Below are positions 1 through 4,039 of a stretch of DNA of 14,387 nucleotides, in pieces. Made by a program: the position numbers and the translations under genes. The stretch's first letter is position 1; every line of letters starts with the position of its first letter. Source of the DNA: an uncultured Spirochaetales bacterium (GTDB taxonomy: Bacteria; Spirochaetota; Spirochaetia; Sphaerochaetales; Sphaerochaetaceae). Below the pieces are notes generated by a model. That model did no database searches and was not told the DNA's origin. It saw only the letters and a program-made list of their open reading frames with translations. Where the stretch lies: assembly GCA_937902565.1 (NCBI GenBank), contig CALFMX010000135.1, positions 1 to 14,387 on the forward strand, in the 5' to 3' direction.

Positions 1-86
1 CGCTGCACGGCTACTTCAAAACCGGGCTGATGATGCTGGTGGGCAGAATCAACCGCGTGATCCGTCCGCGTCTGAAGCTGCACTAA
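1..86 (+). CDS. ndh: NADH dehydrogenase II, C-terminal end (partial)
   Basis: Only the last 27 codons are present; the reading frame begins at base 3 and the stop is TAA at 84-86. The peptide starts LHGYFKTGLMMLVG and ends NRVIRPRLKLH. From memory this is nearly identical to the end of E. coli Ndh, differing at about one residue (R where K-12 has S). Ndh is the single-subunit, membrane-associated, non-proton-pumping NADH:quinone oxidoreductase of the respiratory chain. The fragment covers the amphipathic C-terminal region that contacts the membrane. The gene order ndh then ycfJ is the one seen in E. coli and relatives, which supports the call. The rest of the gene lies outside the window. Confidence 0.93.
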   Translation, partial: LHGYFKTGLMMLVGRINRVIRPRLKLH

Positions 87-93
87 TCTTTCA

Positions 94-123
94 CTCCCTC
101 CGGGCCCTCCGGAGGGAGTTTTT
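94..123 (+). terminator. Rho-independent terminator after ndh
   Basis: Nine-base arms CTCCCTCCG (94-102) and CGGAGGGAG (110-118) pair perfectly around a 7-base loop. A run of five T (119-123) follows. It begins 8 bases after the ndh stop, so it should end the ndh transcript. Confidence 0.93.
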
Positions 124-126
124 AGC

Positions 127-181
127 ATATCATGCTGCCCGTCATGGATTAGGTGCTTAAGAGTTCTCCTAAACATGATAT
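127..181. repeat. Nested inverted repeat in the ndh-ycfJ spacer
   Basis: Outer arms ATATCATG (127-134) and CATGATAT (174-181) are perfect complements. Inner arms TTAGG (149-153) and CCTAA (168-172) are nested inside. A separate small hairpin, GAAGCC-GT-GGCTTC, lies at 225-238. The role is unknown: it could be leader RNA structure for ycfJ or a protein site. I could not assign a convincing ycfJ promoter in this 190-base spacer. Confidence 0.4.
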
Positions 182-279
182 ATCCCTCTCCAGCGTCCAC
201 TTTTTGATCCTTTGTCTTATTGGCGAAGCCGTGGCTTCATTGCAAAATTGTTACCAATAGCAACAAAGGAGGAAGTCCC

Positions 280-819
280 GTGAATAAATCTATGTTGGCG
301 GGTATAGGGATTGGTGTCGCAGCGGCGTTAGGTGTGGCTGCTGTTGCCAGTCTCAACGTATTAGATCGCGGCCCGCAGTATGCGCAGGTGGTTTCTGCTA
401 CTCCCATTAAAGAAACCGTAAAAACCCCTCGTCAGGAGTGCCGTAACGTCTCCGTGACCCACCGTCGTCCGGTACAGGATGAAAACCGTATTGCCGGCTC
501 TGTTCTGGGTGCGGTAGCGGGTGGGGTAATTGGTCACCAGTTTGGCGGTGGCCGGGGTAAAGATGTCGCGACCGTCGTTGGTGCGCTGGGTGGCGGCTAT
601 GCCGGCAACCAGGTGCAGGGTGCGATGCAGGATAACGATACTTACACCACAACTCAGCAGCGTTGTAAAACCGTCTATGACAAGTCGGAAAAAATGCTGG
701 GTTATGACGTCACCTACAAAATTGGCGATCAGCAGGGCAAAATCCGTATGGATAAAGACCCAGGAACGCAAATCCCACTGGATGGAAATGGCCAGCTGGT
801 ACTGAATAACAAAGTGTAA
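280..819 (+). CDS. ycfJ: YcfJ, glycine-zipper 2TM-domain envelope protein
   Basis: A 179-residue protein matching E. coli YcfJ almost throughout by recall, including the start MNKSMLAGIGIG and end NGQLVLNNKV. The GTG start at 280 is chosen over the upstream ATG at 220 because the E. coli protein starts here and an AAAGGAGG-type ribosome site (about 265-273) sits 7 bases ahead. An N-terminal hydrophobic segment (about residues 5-25) precedes a glycine-rich zipper around residues 70-110 (GSVLGAVAGGVIGHQFGGG, then VVGALGGGYAGNQ), the Rick_17kDa/2TM family signature. The family sits in the cell envelope; YcfJ has no firmly established biochemical role. Differences from K-12 (for example LDRG for FERG, GAMQDND for GSLQESD) point to another enterobacterial genus. 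Confidence 0.95.
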   Translation: MNKSMLAGIGIGVAAALGVAAVASLNVLDRGPQYAQVVSATPIKETVKTPRQECRNVSVTHRRPVQDENRIAGSVLGAVAGGVIGHQFGGGRGKDVATVVGALGGGYAGNQVQGAMQDNDTYTTTQQRCKTVYDKSEKMLGYDVTYKIGDQQGKIRMDKDPGTQIPLDGNGQLVLNNKV

Positions 820-839
820 AAAAGATGTTCTCTGAACTT

Positions 840-875
840 AGCTCCTCAAGCGCTCAGGCTGAGGAGCTTTTTTTT
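840..875 (+). terminator. Rho-independent terminator after ycfJ
   Basis: Arms AGCTCCTC (840-847) and GAGGAGCT (861-868) pair perfectly, with extra pairing possible inside the loop. T residues run from 868 to 875. It lies 20 bases past the ycfJ stop and 5 bases before the convergent iutA stop. There is no T-run on the minus strand, so it serves ycfJ. Confidence 0.92.
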
Positions 876-880
876 GGCAA

Positions 881-1324
881 TCAGAAGGTCAGAGCATAGT
901 TAAGCCCAAAGGTACGACCGCGTCCTTTGTACTCGTACAATGCGGCATTGCCGTACGTTGGGCTGTAGAGCAACGGTGCACGCTGGCCCCAGACGGTGGT
1001 GTACTGTTTATCCAGCAGGTTTTCGATGCTGAACGACAGTTTACCCAGCGGCAGCTGATAACTGCTGAGGAAATCGACGGTGTTATAACCTTCGATTTCA
1101 TTGCCTGCGGCGTCCGTCAGGTCAAAGGTTTGCTGAGTCTGAACACGCAGCGACCAGGGTTCAGGCGCCCAGCCAACATAGGCCGTAGCTTTCGACGGTG
1201 AGGCCTGAGTCACATCCCATTTCTCCCATGAGCCGTTGGTTTTTATCTCTGATTTCAGGATGTTGAAATTACCCCCCACGCTCCAGACGCTGTCAGGGAT
1301 AACGTAATCCACCGCACCTTCCAC
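881..1324 (-). CDS. iutA: Ferric-aerobactin TonB-dependent receptor, C-terminal fragment cut by the junction
   Basis: The last ~147 residues of an outer-membrane siderophore receptor. From memory they align closely with the end of IutA: VEGAVDYVIPD (IutA VEGAVDYLIPD), SKATAYVGWAPEPWSLRVQ, LSFSIENLLDKQYTTVWGQR, and a final YKGRGRTFGLNYALTF. These are the last beta-strands of the barrel; the closing aromatic F is the usual C-terminal residue recognised by the BAM complex. The plug, TonB box and most of the barrel are missing. Homology stops abruptly at the V codon at 1322-1324. Further upstream the frame stays open to 1369, but those codons belong to the unrelated pflA side and are not receptor sequence. 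It converges on ycfJ. K-12 lacks iutA, so the source is a different enterobacterium. Confidence 0.9.
   Translation of the reverse strand: MEGAVDYVIPDSVWSVGGNFNILKSEIKTNGSWEKWDVTQASPSKATAYVGWAPEPWSLRVQTQQTFDLTDAAGNEIEGYNTVDFLSSYQLPLGKLSFSIENLLDKQYTTVWGQRAPLLYSPTYGNAALYEYKGRGRTFGLNYALTF
1313..1324. other. Chimeric junction with microhomology
   Basis: Bases 1313-1324 (CGCACCTTCCAC) can be read on the minus strand as iutA codons V-E-G-A and on the plus strand as R-T-F-H of a pyruvate formate-lyase C-terminus. Left of this the DNA is enterobacterial; right of it the DNA is GC-rich and unrelated. The exact crossover cannot be placed within these bases. Confidence 0.75.
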
Positions 1325-1336
1325 CACTCCCTGTAG
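1313..1336 (+). CDS. pflB: Possible last codons of pyruvate formate-lyase (remnant)
   Basis: The plus frame reads R-T-F-H-H-S-L then TAG (1334-1336). Pyruvate formate-lyases typically end in a motif such as RTF(H/T)xS(M/L). The stop is followed after 9 bases by the pflA start, and pflB-pflA is the standard order. With only seven codons the call rests on motif plus position. The rest of the gene has been replaced by enterobacterial DNA. Confidence 0.45.
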   Translation, partial: RTFHHSL

Positions 1337-1345
1337 GAGGATGAT

Positions 1346-2119
1346 ATGGCTCTCTATGGAAATATTCACTCGATCGAGACGATGGGGACCCTCGATGGCC
1401 CCGGCCTGAGATACGTCCTCTTTTTGCAGGGCTGCTCACTGCGCTGCCGCTACTGCCACAACCCCGATACGTGGAAGATGGAGGGTGGCACGCGCATGAG
1501 CGTGGAGGAGGTGGTCACCGACGTCCTGCTCTACCGCGCCTTCATCGCCGACGGCGGCGGGGTGACCATCAGTGGCGGCGAGCCGTTGGCGCAGAGCGAA
1601 TTCGTCCTCGCCCTCGTGCGCGCCCTGAAGCGGGAGGGGATCCACACCGCCATCGATACCGCCGGCAGCGTCCCCCTCGAACGTTCGAGAAGCGTACTCA
1701 AGGAAGCGGACCTGATCCTCCTGGATATCAAGAGTCTCGATGACAAGCAGGCGTTCAGCCTCACCGGCATGGGCAACGCCAACACCCTGGCCACCCTCGC
1801 CTACTGCCAGGCGATTGGAAAGGATGTATGGATCCGCCACGTCCTCCTCCCGGGCTGGACCCTTGAGGAGGGACGCCTCGCCGATCTGGCAGAGTTCATC
1901 GCGGCCTTCGATTGCGTCAAGGTTGTGGAACTGCTCCCCTACCACAGCATGGGTGCCTACAAGTGGGAGCAGCTGAAGATGAACTACCCCCTCAAGGGTG
2001 TGGCGATTCCCACCAGCGACGAGCTCATGATGGCTCACTCAATCTTCGAGGACCGGGGCCTGGAGGTCCTGATGACCAGTCTGGGCAACGACAAGGGGCA
2101 GAAGGTCAAGGTCAGTTGA
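1346..2119 (+). CDS. pflA: Pyruvate formate-lyase activating enzyme (radical SAM)
   Basis: A 257-residue protein of the usual family length. The radical-SAM cluster motif CxxxCxxC is at C30, C34 and C37 (GCSLRCRYCHNP), after the typical start YGNIHSIETMGTLDGPG. The SAM-binding SGGEP motif is at residues 76-80, and VVELLPYHSMGAYKWEQL near residues 195-210 is also a PflA hallmark. The enzyme uses a 4Fe-4S cluster and S-adenosylmethionine to put the glycyl radical on pyruvate formate-lyase, enabling anaerobic conversion of pyruvate to acetyl-CoA and formate. AGGAGG (1335-1340), 5 bases ahead, fixes the ATG. The pflB stop overlaps this ribosome site, suggesting translational coupling. The 3' end overlaps the convergent ohrR by 8 bases. 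Confidence 0.95.
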   Translation: MALYGNIHSIETMGTLDGPGLRYVLFLQGCSLRCRYCHNPDTWKMEGGTRMSVEEVVTDVLLYRAFIADGGGVTISGGEPLAQSEFVLALVRALKREGIHTAIDTAGSVPLERSRSVLKEADLILLDIKSLDDKQAFSLTGMGNANTLATLAYCQAIGKDVWIRHVLLPGWTLEEGRLADLAEFIAAFDCVKVVELLPYHSMGAYKWEQLKMNYPLKGVAIPTSDELMMAHSIFEDRGLEVLMTSLGNDKGQKVKVS

Positions 2120-2588
2120 CCCGCGCCTCCCGCTCCTTGCGGCTGGCTCTCAGCTGATCGAGGGTCTGGTCGAGGATCGTCTTCAATTCGTCGTATCGCC
2201 GCTGCTGCTCATCCTTGTCGGATGTAAGGAGGCAGGAGGCGATGTTCCCGGGGATCGACAGGGCCTGCTCCTCAAGCTCCTTGCCCTTCCGTGTCAGGCG
2301 CACCTCAACGGTGCGCTCGTCACGTGGAAGGCGGCGCCTGGTGATGAAGCCACCCGCCTCAAGGCGCTTGAGCAACGGGCTCATCGTCCCGGTGTCGAGG
2401 CTGAGGGCTGAGCAGAGCTCGCCCACCGTCCCCTTCTCATGCTCCCAGAGGTAGAGCATGGTGATATATTGCGGGTAGGTCAAATCCAGCTGGTCGAGCA
2501 ACGGCCGATAGGCGGCCATCAGCTCGCGCTCCAGGGCGTAGACGCGAAAGCAGAGTTGAAATGATAGGGTCAGCTGTTCATGTGCCAT
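2112..2588 (-). CDS. ohrR: OhrR-type MarR-family peroxide-sensing repressor
   Basis: A 158-residue winged-helix repressor. The N-terminus QLCFRVYA followed by AYRPLLDQLDLTYPQYITML is the OhrR signature. The reactive cysteine is C13; Y27 and Y38 sit 14 and 25 residues later, the same offsets as Cys15/Tyr29/Tyr40 of B. subtilis OhrR, where those tyrosines hydrogen-bond the cysteine. The DNA-binding region runs from TVGELCSALSLDTGTMSPLLKRLE to the wing RLPRDERTVEVRLT (about residues 50-100). In the family, organic hydroperoxides oxidise the cysteine and release DNA. The ATG at 2588 is chosen over an upstream alternative because GGAGG precedes it by 6-7 bases and the family start fits. It has its own promoter and an operator-like dyad. 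No ohr gene is visible here. Confidence 0.9.
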   Translation of the reverse strand: MAHEQLTLSFQLCFRVYALERELMAAYRPLLDQLDLTYPQYITMLYLWEHEKGTVGELCSALSLDTGTMSPLLKRLEAGGFITRRRLPRDERTVEVRLTRKGKELEEQALSIPGNIASCLLTSDKDEQQRRYDELKTILDQTLDQLRASRKEREARVN

Positions 2589-2634
2589 CTGATACCTCCA
2601 AACGAGCGGAATCGCCAAGGATGTCCGCTACTAG

Positions 2635-2646
2635 ATTGTGTACAAT
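2635..2646. promoter_or_regulatory. Operator-like dyad overlapping the ohrR -10 box
   Basis: ATTGT-GT-ACAAT is a perfect 5-base dyad with a 2-base centre. It resembles the AT-rich TACAAT/ATTGTA half-sites bound by OhrR and other MarR proteins. It overlaps the -10 box (2644-2649) and the expected transcription start, an ideal autorepression site. Confidence 0.65.
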
Positions 2647-2672
2647 ATAACAGAAGCCAACCCACCTGTCAA
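2644..2672 (-). promoter_or_regulatory. Sigma70-type promoter of ohrR
   Basis: On the minus strand, a consensus -35 TTGACA (2672-2667), a 17-base spacer and -10 TATATT (2649-2644). The -35 overlaps the stop codon of the upstream reductase gene. The predicted leader before the ATG at 2588 is about 50 bases. This is the strongest promoter match in the window. Confidence 0.8.
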
Positions 2673-3694
2673 TCGTTGCTCGACTCTGCCCAGAGGTTGA
2701 TCCTCCCCTCAACGGCGTACCGGTCGATCTCTCTTAGCTCATCGGCTGTGAAGGAGAGATTGGCAAGGGAGCCTACATTCTCGATGATCTGCTCAGGTGA
2801 ACTCGCCCCGATGAGCACACTGGTCACCTCCGCCCGGCGCAGGCACCAGGCGAGGGCCATCTGGGCCAGGCTCTGTCCCCGCTCCCGGGCGATGGCGGAA
2901 AGGGCACGGATCCTGGTGAGGTTCTCCTCATTGAGGAACGACCGGGAGAGGGAGCTGTCATCCTTCGAGGCGCGGCTGCCGGCGGGAATCGTATCAAGGT
3001 AGCGGTCGGTGAGCATCCCCTGCGCCAGCGGGCTGAAGACGATCGCCCCCACCCCCAGGGCAGAGAGGGTCTCCAGCAGTTCCTCCTCAACCCACCGGTT
3101 GAGCATCGAATAGGAGGGTTGGTGGATGAGCAGCGGTACCCCCATCTCCGTGAGGAGGGCGTGCGCCTCCCTCGTCTTGGCCGCCGAGTAGGAGGAGATC
3201 CCGACATAGAGGCACTTGCCTGCCCGGTAGGCAGAGGCGAGGGCTCCCATCGTCTCCTCCAGGGGGGTATCGGGGTCATGGCGGTGGGAGTAGAAGATAT
3301 CCACATACTCCAGACCCATGCGCTTGAGGCTCTGGTCGAGGCTGCTGAGCAGGTACTTCCTGCTGCCCCACTCTCCATAGGGGCCATCCCACATGTGGTA
3401 GCCAGCCTTGGTGGAGATGACCAGCTCGTCGCGGTGGGCGGCAAAGTCCTGGGCGAGATACTTGCCAAAGTTCAGTTCAGCAGACCCCGCGGGGGGACCG
3501 TAGTTGTTGGCCAGGTCGAAGTGGGTGATCCCCAGATCGAAGGCGGTGTGCAGCATCTTGCGCGCCGAAGGAAGCGAATCGCCATCGCCAAAGTTGTGCC
3601 AGAGGCCCAACGAGAGAGCGGGCAGCTTCAAGCCGCTCTTGCCACAGCGGTTGTAGGTCATAGTGTCATATCGATTGTCATGAGGTGTATACAT
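2669..3694 (-). CDS. yghZ: Aldo/keto reductase, YghZ/Gpr (L-glyceraldehyde 3-phosphate reductase) type
   Basis: A 341-residue protein that follows E. coli YghZ (346 residues) closely by recall: YNRCGKSGLKLPALSLGLWHNFG, FDLGITHFDLANNYGPP, SLDQSLKRMGLEYVDIFYSHR, and end INLWAESSND. The AKR catalytic tetrad is visible as D60, Y65, K96 and H137. It is a cytosolic TIM-barrel NADPH-dependent reductase; YghZ reduces L-glyceraldehyde 3-phosphate and methylglyoxal-type aldehydes, so detoxification of reactive carbonyls is the likely role. The ATG at 3694 has AGGAGG 8 bases upstream and matches the family start; the 46 extra codons upstream do not resemble the family. It lies directly upstream of ohrR on the same strand with no terminator between, so read-through is possible. 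The true substrate is not shown by sequence. Confidence 0.93.
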   Translation of the reverse strand: MYTPHDNRYDTMTYNRCGKSGLKLPALSLGLWHNFGDGDSLPSARKMLHTAFDLGITHFDLANNYGPPAGSAELNFGKYLAQDFAAHRDELVISTKAGYHMWDGPYGEWGSRKYLLSSLDQSLKRMGLEYVDIFYSHRHDPDTPLEETMGALASAYRAGKCLYVGISSYSAAKTREAHALLTEMGVPLLIHQPSYSMLNRWVEEELLETLSALGVGAIVFSPLAQGMLTDRYLDTIPAGSRASKDDSSLSRSFLNEENLTRIRALSAIARERGQSLAQMALAWCLRRAEVTSVLIGASSPEQIIENVGSLANLSFTADELREIDRYAVEGRINLWAESSND

Positions 3695-3715
3695 CCATGC
3701 ACCCTCCTGCACTCC

Positions 3716-3744
3716 AGTATACGGGCAATGGGACCATTTCGCCA
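3716..3744 (-). promoter_or_regulatory. Possible promoter of the aldo/keto reductase
   Basis: The minus strand has a good -10, TATACT (3721-3716), and 17 bases upstream a weak -35, TGGCGA (3744-3739). The start would lie about 15 bases before the ATG, leaving just enough leader for the AGGAGG site. The weak -35 may imply an activator or another sigma factor. Confidence 0.35.
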
Positions 3745-3795
3745 TCGAGGGCGGGAGTGGATAGGAGCGATTGCCACGAAATCTCCATCTGCCCC

Positions 3796-3840
3796 CCACG
3801 GTGGAGGAACCAATCGTATTTCTTGACGCCACCTGGTGGC
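3796..3840. repeat. Two related CCAC/GTGG dyads
   Basis: CCAC-G-GTGG (3796-3804) and GCCACC-T-GGTGGC (3828-3840) are both palindromic with the same outer half-sites. Their centres are 34 bases apart, roughly three helical turns. The second lies inside the spacer of the forward promoter. The arrangement suggests cooperative binding of one regulator. Confidence 0.45.
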
Positions 3841-3851
3841 GGTGGTAGCAT
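3823..3851 (+). promoter_or_regulatory. Promoter of the PAS/GAF/GGDEF/HD gene, with palindrome in its spacer
   Basis: -35 TTGACG (3823-3828), a 17-base spacer and -10 TAGCAT (3846-3851). The spacer starts within the perfect palindrome GCCACC-T-GGTGGC, so a protein bound there would block RNA polymerase. The predicted leader before the ATG at 4032 is about 175 bases and holds a short ORF. No known riboswitch fold was recognised in it. Confidence 0.5.
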
Positions 3852-3982
3852 CAAAATATAGCGCAGAAGGGGGAAAACCTGTGCACAAACCTGTCTCTCA
3901 TCGGATGTGGCTTACAACAACCACAATCCATTCCTTCCTCATCCCCTGCCCCTTTGTTGGTACAGGCGGGTGGAGGGCCAAC

Positions 3983-4039
3983 ATGCTGCGTGCCTTCCAA
4001 TGTGAGGAGCATGCCCTCCGGGAGCGATGCCATGGGTAG
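3983..4039 (+). CDS. Short upstream ORF overlapping the start of the GGDEF gene
   Basis: An 18-codon ORF (MLRAFQCEEHALRERCHG) whose ribosome site GGAGGG (3972-3977, 5 bases ahead) is stronger than that of the next gene. Its TAG (4037-4039) lies 3 bases beyond the ATG at 4032, in a different frame, so terminating ribosomes would stop on top of the downstream start. That layout fits translational coupling or a leader peptide. No homology is recognised and translation is unproven. Confidence 0.35.
   Translation: MLRAFQCEEHALRERCHG

Noticed and set aside
881..1369. A single 162-codon minus-strand gene starting at 1369
   Set aside because: The first 15 codons are antisense to the pflA start region and do not resemble any receptor; real IutA homology begins at 1324. 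The longer ORF is a product of the junction.
1436..2038. A 200-codon minus-strand ORF
   Set aside because: Antisense to pflA, low-complexity Gly/Ala/Glu-rich composition, no motif.
3119..3826. A 235-codon plus-strand ORF
   Set aside because: Antisense to the aldo/keto reductase, whose identity is secure; no domain seen in the plus frame.
3954..4031. An earlier TTG start for the GGDEF protein
   Set aside because: No ribosome site, and the extra 26 residues do not look like a signal or domain. The ATG at 4032 has GGGAG 7 bases ahead and opens directly into the hydrophobic segment.
3858..4031. A c-di-GMP (GEMM) riboswitch in the long leader of the GGDEF gene
   Set aside because: The leader has none of the conserved GEMM sequence blocks I know; only the short upstream ORF stood out.
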